Source: Thermosynechococcus sp. NK55a (GTDB lineage Bacteria; Cyanobacteriota; Cyanobacteriia; Thermosynechococcales; Thermosynechococcaceae). Taken from it: a stretch of 64,000 nt of DNA. The translations under genes and the position numbers were made by a program. The notes beneath the pieces are model-generated. The model was not told where the DNA came from and searched no databases. It was given only the letters and a program-made list of their open reading frames with translations. The stretch's first letter is position 1. Every line of letters begins with the position of its first letter. The stretch is taken from assembly GCF_000505665.1 (NCBI RefSeq), contig NC_023033.1, positions 1,826,313-1,890,312 on the forward strand, in the 5' to 3' direction. Of the stretch, positions 42,319-52,151 are shown piece by piece.

Positions 42319-42388
42319 AAATCACGCTTAACAAATCACACTTCCTAAGTCACACTTAACTAACTAAGTCACACTTAGTAAGTCACAA
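42319..42388. repeat. Degenerate ~14-bp tandem repeats invading the apt 3' end
   Basis: About five units of the form AARTCACRCTTAAC fill the gap between the PLD gene and apt; one contains the perfect palindrome ACTAAGT-CAC-ACTTAGT. The last unit encodes the final Val-Thr-Tyr-stop of apt on the minus strand. Confidence 0.75.
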
Positions 42389-42887
42389 GGGTGGTAATTG
42401 GCACGTCGGGAAGCTTTTGCCGTCCCTCTAAGTCCGTCAGCTCCACAATAAAGGCAAAGCCATGGAGTTCGCCTTGCGCTTTCTGAATCAGGCCCGCCGC
42501 CGCTGCCGCTGTGCCCCCTGTGGCAATCAAGTCATCGACAATTAGCACTCGCCGCCCCGGTTCGATAGCATCCTGGTGCATTTCCAAGCGATCGCGCCCG
42601 TATTCAAGTTCATACTCCACCGCATAGACAGGAGCACAGAGCTTACCGGGTTTGCGCAGAGGGATGAAGCCTGCTCCCAGGTGGTAGGCCAAAGGGGCGC
42701 CGAAAATAAAGCCGCGGGACTCAATGCCAGCCACATAGTCAATGCCAGCATTGGCGTGTTTTTCCACCAGTTGATCAATGACGTAGCGCAGCCCCGCCTG
42801 ATTTTGCAGTAGTGTTGTTAAATCCCGAAACAGAATGCCGGGCTTAGGGAAGTCTGGAACATCGCGAATCAGGGATTTGAGATCCAT
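42375..42887 (-). CDS. apt: Adenine phosphoribosyltransferase
   Basis: A 170-residue enzyme that makes AMP from adenine and [24 protein letters not shown] is the canonical N-terminus, which favours the ATG at 42887 over a TTG at 42905. The PRPP-binding motif [14 protein letters not shown] is near residue 115, and [14 protein letters not shown] lies near 55. The gene follows the NCS2 purine permease by about 50 bases in the same direction, so uptake and salvage of purines are probably co-expressed. Its last codons lie within a local repeat tract. Confidence 0.95.
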   Translation of the reverse strand: MDLKSLIRDVPDFPKPGILFRDLTTLLQNQAGLRYVIDQLVEKHANAGIDYVAGIESRGFIFGAPLAYHLGAGFIPLRKPGKLCAPVYAVEYELEYGRDRLEMHQDAIEPGRRVLIVDDLIATGGTAAAAAGLIQKAQGELHGFAFIVELTDLEGRQKLPDVPITTLVTY

Positions 42888-42937
42888 AGGGTAATGTATT
42901 TCCAATCAGTTCAGAAGCATCCTATCTCAGATCCTGT

Positions 42938-44284
42938 CTAACGCCAAAAGTAGTGGGCAACAAAGATAACCGCCAATCCCCAGAGGGCGGGGTGCACTTC
43001 TCTGCCTTTCCCTGCAGCTAATTTGACGATTGGATAGCTAATAAATCCCACCCCTAGCCCCTCACTGATGGAGTAGCTCAAGGGCATCACTAACACCACC
43101 AAAAAAGCGGGGATCGCCTCCGTCAGATCAGACCAAGGAATCTCTGAGAGCGATCGCGCCATAAAAACACCCACCAGTACCAACGCCGGTGCCGTGGCAA
43201 AACTGGGAATAGCCGTCGTAATCGGCAAAAACAGTAGTGAGAGCAAGAACAACCCCCCCACCATCAGTGCCGTCAGCCCTGTCCGTCCACCCACAGCAAT
43301 GCCCGCTGCCGATTCAATATAGGTGACCACGGTGGAGGTGCCAAAGAGGGCGCCAACAATTGTTCCTACTGCATCCGCCATAAAGGCTCCCAAGGCGCGG
43401 GGAAAATGCCCTTGCGGATTGAGAAACCCTGCCTGTACCCCCACCGCTGAAAGGGTGCCTACGGTGTCGAATATATCGGTAAAAAGCAGAACCAGCGTCA
43501 CTAAGAGAAAAGACCCCACCTGCTGCGGTTGCAATTGTCGAAAGCCCACCAAGGCTTGACCAAAGAGATGGGAGGGCCATTGTGGCCATTGGAGGAAACC
43601 CGTTGGCCAAGGGGCAGCCCCCACTAGCCATGCAGCTAAGGCAGTGATCATCACCCCCCAAAAAATTGCCCCCCGCACCTCCTTGGCACAGAGAAAGGCC
43701 GTCAAAAGAATCCCAAGGGCAGCGAGGATGGGTGGCCATGTGTGAAAAGTGGTGAGTTTTGTTTTCGTAGCCGCATCAGCGATGATAATTCCAGCATTGC
43801 CAAGGCCAATGTAGGCGATAAATAGCCCCACCCCGGCAGCGATCGCCACCTTCAGAGACAGAGGAATCATACTCACAATCAGCGATCGCACCCCCGTGAG
43901 GGTCAGTAGCACAAACACAATGCCCTCGAGGAGTACAGCACTCAACGCCACTGGCCAAGGCAACCCCATCTGCCCCACCACTGCAAAAGCAAAAAAGGCA
44001 TTGATGCCCATGCCAGGAGCTAAGGCAATCGGATAATTCGCCCAAATCCCCATGAGGATACTGCCCACTGCCGCAGATATTGCCGTTGCAATCAGCAACT
44101 CCACCTGCAAATCCTGTGGTTGCTCAAGAAAAATTGCATTGGAAAGAATTTGCGCATTGACGGGCAAAATGTAGGCCATCGTTAGAAATGTGGTTAGCGC
44201 CGCCAGTGCCTCGGTACAGAGTGAGCTGTGTGCCTGCTGCAAATTGAAGCAAGCCCTAAACCGTGAGTACCAGCGTCCCCTCAA
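42938..44284 (-). CDS. NCS2 family purine (guanine/hypoxanthine/adenine) permease
   Basis: A 448-residue membrane protein with about 12-14 hydrophobic segments. ALAALTTFLTMAYILPVNAQ near the N-terminus and GIWANYPIALAPGMGINAFF near residue 85 are signatures of the AzgA/PbuG-type NCS2 purine permeases. LLFTDIFDTVGTLSAVGVQA and STVVTYIESAAGIAVGGRTG complete the transport core. It probably symports purine bases with protons. The longest start is TTG at 44284; the true start is uncertain. apt follows downstream, supporting a purine substrate. Confidence 0.9.
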   Translation of the reverse strand: MRGRWYSRFRACFNLQQAHSSLCTEALAALTTFLTMAYILPVNAQILSNAIFLEQPQDLQVELLIATAISAAVGSILMGIWANYPIALAPGMGINAFFAFAVVGQMGLPWPVALSAVLLEGIVFVLLTLTGVRSLIVSMIPLSLKVAIAAGVGLFIAYIGLGNAGIIIADAATKTKLTTFHTWPPILAALGILLTAFLCAKEVRGAIFWGVMITALAAWLVGAAPWPTGFLQWPQWPSHLFGQALVGFRQLQPQQVGSFLLVTLVLLFTDIFDTVGTLSAVGVQAGFLNPQGHFPRALGAFMADAVGTIVGALFGTSTVVTYIESAAGIAVGGRTGLTALMVGGLFLLSLLFLPITTAIPSFATAPALVLVGVFMARSLSEIPWSDLTEAIPAFLVVLVMPLSYSISEGLGVGFISYPIVKLAAGKGREVHPALWGLAVIFVAHYFWR

Positions 44285-44312
44285 GCGATTACTCCTTATA
44301 TGGAAGATAGAT

Positions 44313-44330
44313 TTAATTTTGTTAATTTTG
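44313..44330. repeat. Perfect 9-bp tandem duplication
   Basis: TTAATTTTG occurs twice in succession, upstream of the NCS2 permease start. It is AT-rich, so chance is a possible explanation. Confidence 0.65.
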
Positions 44331-44486
44331 TTTACACTGCAGCCAAGGATGAATGAACTGAATAGGGCTTGGGCTTGCCCCTCAGCGCGAGATTCGCCAC
44401 TTCCTACTGGGAGACTCTTGAAATGTGGCTTTCTGGGGGAAAGTGCAATAAGGAATGGAAAATAGATGTAACCAAGAGCACATTAC

Positions 44487-44504
44487 TTTTGCCAATTTTG
44501 CCAA
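44487..44504. repeat. Perfect 9-bp tandem duplication
   Basis: TTTTGCCAA occurs twice in succession, about 150 bases before the minor-pilin operon. Confidence 0.7.
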
Positions 44505-44648
44505 ATCTGCGATTAAATTATATCAACTCTGTACAAAACCCAAAAGATTGAGGGCATAGTCAATTCACCATCAGCAGCAACTAAATTCTGGCAGTTAAGA
44601 TATTATTCAGCCTAATTATTGATAGGGAAAAGGGCAGGAGACAAGCCA

Positions 44649-46379
44649 ATGATCAAGAAATGGGTACGCTCACTAAAACGTCGCTATCCGCCCCTAGGGC
44701 ATTGGCAGCGGCAGCGGGGGTTTACACTGCCTTTAGTCTTGGGGATGGGGCTGATCATGATCGTGGTTGCCCTGACGCTCCTCTCGCGATCGCAGCTAGA
44801 TGTCACCACTGCCAGCCTCCAAAAACAAACCCAACAGGCCTTTGCCGTAGCCGAAGGGGGTATGGCCCGTACCCTTGGCTTACTCAATGGCAACTATCAG
44901 GTTCTGCTGCGCCGTACCTACAACCCCGCCACCAACACCAACTTTAACCCCCCCAGACCCTACCTCATTGATCGTTCAACAGATGCTACGAAAATTGGTC
45001 AGCCCAATACCAGCGGTCTAGCTGTTCCCTCTGTCAATGAATGGACAAAGGAAAGCCTTGGTTCCGATGCTCCCCCCTGCTTTACCCTTGACAATCTGAA
45101 TACGATTCTCCTCAGCGGCACAATTGGCACCCCTGTGCAGGGCAATTACCGCCTTCTCTCCTATCTCTACGATGCGCCAACGAAAACAGGACACCTGTTG
45201 ATCGAAGGCCGCTTGCCCAATGACTCACCCGCCAATGCCTTCATCTGGCAAAAGATGGTGATTACAGATCGCGCCGTCCCTTCCAACTTCCCTGGACTCT
45301 TGGCAGAAAAGATTAACCTCGGCAACAACGATGTCTTTGGCACGGTTAATGGCAATGTGATCTGCACCAATCCTAGGAACTGTATTGTCCCTGCAAGCCA
45401 GTGTAGCAATGGCCAGCCGACCCAAGAGGGACTGCGCAGTGCCGTGGGAGCGCTCAATAACTCAACTATTGAAGGAACGATCGCCATCAATAAAATTGAC
45501 CTACCGCCCCTTCCTCCCCCTCCTCTACGGGTAGGTATAGATACCCTCAAAGATGGTAGCCTCGTAAATGGTAACTTGACGTCGCCACCCCCTTGGTTAC
45601 CTCCCGAGCAAGTCTCTGACTTTCAGGAAGCCCTGCGACAGGCGGGGGGATACTACAGTGAAGGCGCCTACGGCGAGTTTTCCATTACAACTTCACTTAG
45701 CTTTCCCAGGCTGGACGATCGTGATCGTCCCTACATCGATCCTAACCCCGACATTCCCTTCTTTATCCCCGATCCCCTGCAACCTGGGAAGAAGATAGTC
45801 AACCCTGAAAAGGTCTATTACGCCTACCGGGTTAAGGATATCAACCTTAGCGGAAATCAAACCGTTCGGTTCGACACCAGCAACTATGCTATCCGCCTCT
45901 ATGTCAGCGGCAACATCGCCCTTACAGGTCAAGCAGCGATTCAAAACATCTGTAGCTCCGATAGTTCCACCTGTGGTACCGGTGCCAATATGGGTCTTCC
46001 CAGGCGTATAGGTACACCGGATCGCCTACGGATTTATGGCAATCCTCCCGATCCCGACAATGCCAGGCCGGATCAGGTATTTACCCTCAGTGGCGGTGCT
46101 ACCGCCGGCAGTCTCTTTGTCTATGCTCCGGATGCCAAAGTGGGGATTAACGGTGGCAGTAACAATCCCGATAAAGTGGGGATTAACGGTGGCAGTAACA
46201 ATCCCGATATTTTCGGAGCCGTGTGGGCCAAGGAATGGAATGGCTCAAGTTCCAATAACGCTGAAATTCGGGTGCCCGATCGCCTGCCGGAAGCCTTGGG
46301 CGGTCAGTATGCCAATGCCTCAATTGTTGTGGCACGAACCACAGAGGCTAGCAACTGGAACCGCCTAGCACAGTACTAA
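44649..46379 (+). CDS. Large PilX-like minor pilin / pilus-associated protein
   Basis: A 576-residue protein with a prepilin-like N-terminus: a basic leader (MIKKWVRSLKRRYPPLGHWQ) then GFTLPLVLGMGLIMIVVALT, with cleavage expected after the Gly. The usual Glu at mature position 5 is absent, as in PilX/GspK-type minor pilins. The long extracellular part has Asn-, Gly- and Pro-rich repeats, including a duplicated KVGINGGSNNPD from a 36-bp tandem repeat. It contains CTNPRNC and other Cys that may form disulfides. GGAG lies eight bases before the ATG at 44649. It heads a four-gene operon of minor pilins. A role at the pilus tip is inferred by analogy with PilX/PilY1-type proteins. Confidence 0.82.
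   Translation: MIKKWVRSLKRRYPPLGHWQRQRGFTLPLVLGMGLIMIVVALTLLSRSQLDVTTASLQKQTQQAFAVAEGGMARTLGLLNGNYQVLLRRTYNPATNTNFNPPRPYLIDRSTDATKIGQPNTSGLAVPSVNEWTKESLGSDAPPCFTLDNLNTILLSGTIGTPVQGNYRLLSYLYDAPTKTGHLLIEGRLPNDSPANAFIWQKMVITDRAVPSNFPGLLAEKINLGNNDVFGTVNGNVICTNPRNCIVPASQCSNGQPTQEGLRSAVGALNNSTIEGTIAINKIDLPPLPPPPLRVGIDTLKDGSLVNGNLTSPPPWLPPEQVSDFQEALRQAGGYYSEGAYGEFSITTSLSFPRLDDRDRPYIDPNPDIPFFIPDPLQPGKKIVNPEKVYYAYRVKDINLSGNQTVRFDTSNYAIRLYVSGNIALTGQAAIQNICSSDSSTCGTGANMGLPRRIGTPDRLRIYGNPPDPDNARPDQVFTLSGGATAGSLFVYAPDAKVGINGGSNNPDKVGINGGSNNPDIFGAVWAKEWNGSSSNNAEIRVPDRLPEALGGQYANASIVVARTTEASNWNRLAQY
46137..46208 (+). repeat. Perfect 36-bp in-frame tandem duplication in the PilX-like gene
   Basis: Two identical 36-base units each encode KVGINGGSNNPD. 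The absence of any silent difference points to a recent duplication. Confidence 0.95.
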
Positions 46380-46399
46380 ACTTTGGAGGCAGTGTTGCA

Positions 46400-47200
46400 G
46401 TGTTGATGGCTCATCCTAAATTCTATTTCCACTGGCTGGTGCAGCAGCGGGGGCGCGGGTTTACCCTGGCGGAGGTCTTGGCTTCTATTTTGGTGATTGG
46501 CCTATTTACCCTAGCGGCAATGCAGGCCATTGTGGTCGCTGCCTTTTTCCAAGCCGATGCCCGTAAATTTGCCGAGGCTAGCAACTGGATCCAAGACGAT
46601 CTGGAAAATATTAAAATTGTTGCCTACGACCTCTGCCAAACCCAGTATGCCCAACGCAAGCTAGCAACATCTGCTCAACCGAGTGACACTACCTTAACCC
46701 TGGCACTCATTTCACCTGGTGAAAGCGATTACGATCAAGCCATGCCTCCAGAGTATCGGCCCAGGGGTGCCTGTGAGGTCACTTCAGCCACGGCTGGGTT
46801 TCGAGTGGGCGATCGTGTTCTCATTGGTTCGGACGCGGGCACACGCCGCATTGTCTCTATATCAACACCCAACACCATTACCTTAGACTCGCCAGTAGGG
46901 GTCTATCGGGGGGTGGGGACTCGTGTCTATGCCCGCTGTCGGATTCAGCCCAATGAAACCAATGGCATTGATGGTGGCTTTGGCGCCTACCTGCAAACCT
47001 TGATTCCACCGATGAATAGCAGCAATAATAGTCGCCCCATTGTCAATGAGACGTATACGATGACGCGCACACTGACTACCCGTGCCCAAGCACCCTTCCA
47101 AACTTTAGAGCTGGCCTATGCTGTGCGCAATAGTAGGAATCGCATTGTTGCTCAACTATCAACCGAGGTGGTGCCCAATGCATTTTTTCGCTGTCCATAA
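46400..47200 (+). CDS. PilV-like minor pilin
   Basis: A 266-residue prepilin starting at GTG 46400, with GGAGG ten bases upstream; an ATG at 46406 is an alternative. The leader ends RGRG, then FTLAEVLASILVIGLFTLAA with Glu at mature position 5, the type IV prepilin signature recognised by PilD. The extracellular domain has a beta-rich insert (GFRVGDRVLIGSDAGTRRIV) and ends in FFRCP. It is the second gene of the minor-pilin operon and overlaps the next by 23 bases. The PilV label is by position and size, not by strong similarity. Confidence 0.82.
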   Translation: MLMAHPKFYFHWLVQQRGRGFTLAEVLASILVIGLFTLAAMQAIVVAAFFQADARKFAEASNWIQDDLENIKIVAYDLCQTQYAQRKLATSAQPSDTTLTLALISPGESDYDQAMPPEYRPRGACEVTSATAGFRVGDRVLIGSDAGTRRIVSISTPNTITLDSPVGVYRGVGTRVYARCRIQPNETNGIDGGFGAYLQTLIPPMNSSNNSRPIVNETYTMTRTLTTRAQAPFQTLELAYAVRNSRNRIVAQLSTEVVPNAFFRCP

Positions 47201-47684
47201 GCAGGGCATGACCCTGATTGAAATCCTGATTGTGCTGACGGTGGCCGTTATTTTAGCGCTGGCTATCACCCCTAGCTTTCTTTATTGGCTGGAAACGCAG
47301 CGGGTCAACCAGGCCCTTGATAGCTTAGAGGGGGCACTGCGGGAAGCACAGCGGGAAGCGATGCGGCGCAATCAAACCTGTCGGGTAGCCATTAATACCG
47401 GCGTCAATCCCATCATTGCCGGCCAGCCACCCCAATGTCTGCCCAATGGTCCGCGCCAACTGCAACATGTGACCCTGCGTCGCAATGATGGAACTGCCTC
47501 AGTGCAGTTTGGCTTTCAGGGGCGCACCAGTAGTACCGGTACGATTGTGATTGCTGCCACCAATCATCCGACCCTTCAACGCTGTTTGGTGGTTTCCTTG
47601 GGGTTGGGCATCATGCGCACCGGCAATTACGTTGAAACCGACACCACGGGTACAACTGCCGATAACTGTCGAGAGCGCAATTAA
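47178..47684 (+). CDS. GspH/FimT-like minor pilin
   Basis: A 168-residue prepilin starting at the ATG at 47178 inside the 3' end of the preceding gene. The leader is short (MHFFAVHKQG), followed by MTLIEILIVLTVAVILALAI with Glu at mature position 5. The globular domain (ALDSLEGALREAQREAMRRN, QTCRVAIN, VQFGFQGRTSSTGTI) is the GspH/FimT fold, a pseudopilin type often at the pilus tip and sometimes DNA-binding. It ends 11 bases before the next pilin gene. Confidence 0.85.
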   Translation: MHFFAVHKQGMTLIEILIVLTVAVILALAITPSFLYWLETQRVNQALDSLEGALREAQREAMRRNQTCRVAINTGVNPIIAGQPPQCLPNGPRQLQHVTLRRNDGTASVQFGFQGRTSSTGTIVIAATNHPTLQRCLVVSLGLGIMRTGNYVETDTTGTTADNCRERN

Positions 47685-47695
47685 GGATCAGCAAG

Positions 47696-48337
47696 ATGCA
47701 AGGTTGGCGCAGAGGCGATCGGGGCTTTACACTGACGGAGCTACTTGTGGCGGCTGCCGTTGGCGGTATTGTGGTGGCCATGAGTGGTTGGGCAATGGTA
47801 GCCATTCTGCAAAACAATCGCCGTATTGAAGAACAGGCAACTACCCGCATGAACCTGAGCCGTGCCCTTGACTTTATCTCCGATGACATTCGCTCAGCCA
47901 TTCGCATTTCAACAACGGCACCCTCAGATTGGACAATTCCCAGTGGTGGCTACCAGTTGGTAATGTTTATCGAAAAACCAACAGATAACCTCGAGGAGCA
48001 GGAGAACGGCAATTTGGCCAGCACAACTCGTGTGGCCTACTACACTCGCCCCAAGACGAGTAGTGTGGTGTGGCGAGGCCCGATAATTCTCTATCGCCAG
48101 AAAATTGGCGATTCGACCCCCAATGCGCTCATTGATGGCATTGCCAACACCAGCCCCACCTGCACTAATAACTTGCCGGGTGCAATTGATAGTGGCACCA
48201 ACAAGGGTGGATTTCGGGTTTTTGTGCAGCATAACCGTAACGTCAAGCTGTGTATTGCTGGTTTGGTGGCGTCAACAGGTGTTGTTTACCAAGCGGATAC
48301 CCTCGCAGCGGTGCGATCCGGATCTGCTACTCCCTAG
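47696..48337 (+). CDS. PilW-like minor pilin
   Basis: A 213-residue prepilin with leader MQGWRRGDRG and GFTLTELLVAAAVGGIVVAM, with Glu at mature position 5. The globular part (ALDFISDDIRSAIRISTTAP, YQLVMFIEK, VAYYTRPKTSSVVWRGPIIL) is typical of PilW/GspJ-like proteins. It closes the operon PilX-like, PilV-like, GspH-like, PilW-like, which together probably form the tip and priming complex of a type IV pilus. The 240 bases after it, up to carB, show no gene. Confidence 0.85.
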   Translation: MQGWRRGDRGFTLTELLVAAAVGGIVVAMSGWAMVAILQNNRRIEEQATTRMNLSRALDFISDDIRSAIRISTTAPSDWTIPSGGYQLVMFIEKPTDNLEEQENGNLASTTRVAYYTRPKTSSVVWRGPIILYRQKIGDSTPNALIDGIANTSPTCTNNLPGAIDSGTNKGGFRVFVQHNRNVKLCIAGLVASTGVVYQADTLAAVRSGSATP

Positions 48338-48577
48338 AGACAGCGCCGAGTCTTGAGACTCCCTATTTTAGGGCAGTGGCGGTGCGCTGGCAGTTCAAGT
48401 GATTGGCGCAGAGGTTGCAATTTGTCTCATTCTCTTTGCATTGTGAGCGAACTCTAACACTGATCGCTCCAAAGGTTTCCCGGTTGGTCATTCTTGATAG
48501 GGGAGGACAGGCGCGATCGCAAGCGGGAGTGTAGGATAGGGAAGGCGTCATTTAAACTATTTGGCTGCATTGTCCCT

Positions 48578-51500
48578 ATGCCTCGTCGTACCGACATTTC
48601 AAAGATTCTCATGATTGGTTCGGGTCCCATTGTCATTGGTCAGGCCTGTGAATTTGACTATTCGGGCACCCAAGCCTGTAAGGCATTGCGCGAGGAAGGG
48701 TACGAGGTGGTCTTGATTAACTCCAACCCCGCCACCATCATGACGGATCCCGAGATCGCCGATCGCACCTACATTGAGCCGCTCACCCCGGAAATGGTGG
48801 AAAAGGTCATTGCCGCTGAACGCCCCGATGCCCTGCTGCCCACAATGGGAGGACAAACGGCGCTGAACATAGCGGTAGCGCTGGCCAAATCCGGTGTCCT
48901 CGATCGCTATGGGGTGGAGTTGATTGGCGCCAAATTGCCCGCTATTGAGATGGCCGAGGATCGCAAGCTCTTTAAGGAGGCCATGCAGCGAATTGGCGTG
49001 GGGGTGTGTCCGTCGGGCTTGGCCAATACCCTGGAAGAGGCGCGGGCGATCGCCCAAGAGATTGGGGTTTATCCCCTGATTATTCGACCGGCTTTTACCC
49101 TAGGGGGCACCGGTGGCGGCATTGCCTACAACCAAGAAGAATTTGAAGAAATTGCCGCTGCTGGTCTCGATGCCAGTCCTGTCTCGCAAATTCTCATTGA
49201 GCAGTCCCTCATTGGCTGGAAAGAATACGAGCTGGAAGTGATGCGGGACATGGCTGATAACGTGGTCATCATCTGCTCCATTGAGAACCTGGACCCCATG
49301 GGCATCCACACCGGCGACTCGATCACCGTTGCCCCGGCCCAAACCCTGACGGACAAAGAATACCAGCGGCTGCGGGATGCCTCGATCAAAATTATTCGTG
49401 AAATTGGTGTAGAGACCGGCGGATCGAACATTCAGTTTGCTGTTAACCCCGAAACTGGGGAAGTGATTGTCATTGAAATGAATCCCCGGGTTTCCCGTTC
49501 TTCGGCACTGGCCTCAAAGGCAACAGGCTTTCCCATTGCCAAAATCGCAGCAAAATTGGCTGTGGGCTATACGCTGCCGGAAATCCCCAACGACATTACC
49601 CAAAAAACTCCCGCCAGCTTTGAACCCACGATTGACTATGTGGTTACCAAAATTCCCCGCTTTGCCTTTGAAAAGTTTCCCGGCTCCCCGCCCGTCCTCA
49701 CTACCCAAATGAAGTCTGTGGGTGAAGCCATGGCCATTGGCCGCACCTTCCAAGAGTCCTTGCAAAAAGCCCTGCGATCGCTGGAAATAGGTCGAGCCGG
49801 CTGGGGGTGCGATCGCCCCGAAAAACTCCCTAGCCTTGAGCAACTGCGGGGGAAACTGCGCACGCCAAATCCAGATCGCATCTTTGCCATTCGCCACGCC
49901 TTCCTCTTGGGGATGACCGTTGAGGAAGTTTATGAACTAACGGCCATTGATCCGTGGTTTTTGCGGCAGATGCAGGGACTCCTAGAAACAGAGAAATTTC
50001 TTAAGCGCAGCAAACTGGAGCAACTCACGGCCGATGATCTCTGGCGGATCAAGCAACAGGGCTTTAGTGATGCCCAAATTGCCTATGCTACGAAAACCAC
50101 TGACGATCAGGTGCGGACCTATCGCCAATCCTTGGGTGTCATTCCCGTCTATAAAACTGTAGACACCTGTGCCGCCGAGTTTGAGGCTTATACCCCCTAC
50201 TACTACTCCACCTACGAGCGACCTGTGGAGCAAATTAACCCTGAGAGCGGCGACGTTGAGCTGCTACCGCCACAATCGGAAGTGCTGCCCCCCCGCAAGC
50301 CGCGGGTGATGATTCTAGGATCAGGGCCGAACCGCATTGGCCAAGGAATTGAATTTGATTACTGCTGCTGCCATGCTGCCTACGCGCTGCGGGCCGATGA
50401 CTATGAAACCATCATGGTCAACTCCAACCCTGAGACGGTTTCTACTGACTACGACACCAGCGATCGCCTCTACTTTGAACCTCTGACTAAGGAAGATGTC
50501 CTCAACATTATTGAAGTAGAGCGGCCCGTCGGCATCATTATTCAGTTTGGCGGTCAAACCCCCCTCAAGCTGGCGTTACCCTTGCAACGGTACCTTGAAC
50601 AGCAGGGCGATCGCCTCGGAACCCAAATCTGGGGCACTTCACCTGACTCCATTGATATTGCTGAGGACCGCGAACGTTTCGAGAAAATTTTGCGGGAGCT
50701 CAACATCCCCCAACCCCCCAACGGCACTGCTCGCAGTTATGCCGAAGCCCTGAGCATTGCCCAGCGGATTGGCTATCCAGTGGTGGTGCGCCCCAGTTAT
50801 GTGCTCGGTGGTCGCGCAATGGAAATTGTCTATTCCAATGGGGAACTGGAACACTATATGAACGCAGCGGTGCAGGTGGAGCCAGAGCGACCCATCCTCA
50901 TTGATAAGTATCTGGAAAACGCAATTGAAGTGGATGTGGATGCCATTGCCGATGCAACGGGCAGGGTAGTCATTGGTGGGATTATGGAACACATCGAGCA
51001 AGCGGGGATTCACTCTGGGGATTCTGCCTGTAGCTTGCCCACCCAATCGCTGTCTCCTGCGGTTTTGGAGACCATCCGCACCTGGAGTATTGCCCTTGCC
51101 AAGGCGCTCAAAGTGGTGGGGCTGATGAACCTCCAACTGGCAGTACAAGGGGAGCAAGTCTATATTTTGGAGGCCAACCCGCGGGCCTCCCGGACGGTGC
51201 CCTTTGTCTCGAAGGCGATCGGCATTCCCCTGGCTAAAGTTGCTGCTCGGCTGATGTCAGGGAAAACCCTGGCGGAACTCAATTTCCTCAATGAGAAGAT
51301 TCCCAACCATGTCGCCGTCAAGGAAGCTGTCCTCCCCTTTGAAAAATTTGCCGGTACCGATACAGTGCTAGGGCCAGAAATGCGCTCCACGGGTGAGGCC
51401 ATGGGGATTGATATGACCTTTGGGGCTGCCTATGCCAAGTCCCAACTGGCAGCCAATCAAAGGTTACCTTTGCAGGGAACCGTTTTTGTGTCGATGGGCG

Positions 51501-51880
51501 ATCGCGACAAAGCAGCAATTGTGCCTGTGGTTCAAGAGTTGCAGTCTCTTGGCTTTCAGATTATTGCCACTGAAGGAACCCGCAATGCCTTGCTTGAGGC
51601 AGGGCTGAGCAATATAGAACTCATCCTCAAGCTCCATGAAGGGCGTCCCCATGTCCTCGATGCCATTAAAAATGGGCAAATTCACCTGATTCTGAATACA
51701 CCCTCCGGTCAGGAAGCCCGTACCGATGCCCAATTGATTCGTCGCACTGCCCTTGCCTATAAAATTCCGATTGTGACGACGATTGCCGGTGCGAAGGCAA
51801 CGGCTGCCGCCATTAAAACCCTGCAAACCTCAACCCTAGGGGTACGGGCACTTCAAGACTACCATCGGGTGGAATGCTAA
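48578..51880 (+). CDS. carB: Carbamoyl-phosphate synthase large subunit
   Basis: An 1,100-residue enzyme making carbamoyl phosphate for arginine and pyrimidines. Two homologous ATP-grasp halves are visible: [20 protein letters not shown] near residue 10 and [20 protein letters not shown] near 580. Each half has its own ATP-binding Gly loop ([21 protein letters not shown]). The allosteric MGS-like domain is at the C-terminus ([26 protein letters not shown]). The ATG at 48578 ([10 protein letters not shown]) is the family start; the frame is open to 48494. Its stop overlaps the RemA-like start by seven bases. Confidence 0.98.
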   Translation: MPRRTDISKILMIGSGPIVIGQACEFDYSGTQACKALREEGYEVVLINSNPATIMTDPEIADRTYIEPLTPEMVEKVIAAERPDALLPTMGGQTALNIAVALAKSGVLDRYGVELIGAKLPAIEMAEDRKLFKEAMQRIGVGVCPSGLANTLEEARAIAQEIGVYPLIIRPAFTLGGTGGGIAYNQEEFEEIAAAGLDASPVSQILIEQSLIGWKEYELEVMRDMADNVVIICSIENLDPMGIHTGDSITVAPAQTLTDKEYQRLRDASIKIIREIGVETGGSNIQFAVNPETGEVIVIEMNPRVSRSSALASKATGFPIAKIAAKLAVGYTLPEIPNDITQKTPASFEPTIDYVVTKIPRFAFEKFPGSPPVLTTQMKSVGEAMAIGRTFQESLQKALRSLEIGRAGWGCDRPEKLPSLEQLRGKLRTPNPDRIFAIRHAFLLGMTVEEVYELTAIDPWFLRQMQGLLETEKFLKRSKLEQLTADDLWRIKQQGFSDAQIAYATKTTDDQVRTYRQSLGVIPVYKTVDTCAAEFEAYTPYYYSTYERPVEQINPESGDVELLPPQSEVLPPRKPRVMILGSGPNRIGQGIEFDYCCCHAAYALRADDYETIMVNSNPETVSTDYDTSDRLYFEPLTKEDVLNIIEVERPVGIIIQFGGQTPLKLALPLQRYLEQQGDRLGTQIWGTSPDSIDIAEDRERFEKILRELNIPQPPNGTARSYAEALSIAQRIGYPVVVRPSYVLGGRAMEIVYSNGELEHYMNAAVQVEPERPILIDKYLENAIEVDVDAIADATGRVVIGGIMEHIEQAGIHSGDSACSLPTQSLSPAVLETIRTWSIALAKALKVVGLMNLQLAVQGEQVYILEANPRASRTVPFVSKAIGIPLAKVAARLMSGKTLAELNFLNEKIPNHVAVKEAVLPFEKFAGTDTVLGPEMRSTGEAMGIDMTFGAAYAKSQLAANQRLPLQGTVFVSMGDRDKAAIVPVVQELQSLGFQIIATEGTRNALLEAGLSNIELILKLHEGRPHVLDAIKNGQIHLILNTPSGQEARTDAQLIRRTALAYKIPIVTTIAGAKATAAAIKTLQTSTLGVRALQDYHRVEC

Positions 51881-52107
51881 ACATTGGTTTTGGCAATTAC
51901 GTCTCACCGCAGCGCCTGCTGGCGATCGTGAGTCCTGACTCTGCCCCGATCAAACGCCTGATTCTTGAGGCACGGGAGCACCATCATCTCATTGATGCCA
52001 CCCACGGGCGGCGAACTCGTGCCGTACTGGTGTTGGATGGCGAGATGATCGTCCTCTCAGCCTTACATCCTGAAACACTAGTGGCACGCCTCAGTCCACC
52101 CGCCTAG
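51874..52107 (+). CDS. RemA-like DUF370 protein
   Basis: A 77-residue DUF370 protein ([60 protein letters not shown]). In Bacillus subtilis RemA is a DNA-binding ring-forming activator of biofilm matrix genes. The basic GRRTRAV segment matches the part implicated in DNA contact. A conserved cyanobacterial role is not established to my knowledge. It overlaps the end of carB by seven bases, so it is probably translated from the same message. It is convergent with ileS. Confidence 0.9.
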   Translation: MLNIGFGNYVSPQRLLAIVSPDSAPIKRLILEAREHHHLIDATHGRRTRAVLVLDGEMIVLSALHPETLVARLSPPA

Positions 52108-52151
52108 CCACGGTGTGCAAGGGCCAACTTCCCCCTCGCGAAAGCTGATAT

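Larger units (their letters stand above)
44285..44648. other. Intergenic region with two 9-bp tandem pairs
   Basis: These 364 bases lie between the divergent purine permease and minor-pilin operons. I see no supported gene; they should hold both promoters. Two perfect short tandem pairs occur at 44313-44330 and 44487-44504. I looked for a purine riboswitch core on the minus strand and did not find one. Confidence 0.6.

Noticed and set aside
44285-44648. Possible purine riboswitch before the NCS2 permease
   Set aside because: I found no three-way-junction core or paired loop motifs on the minus strand.
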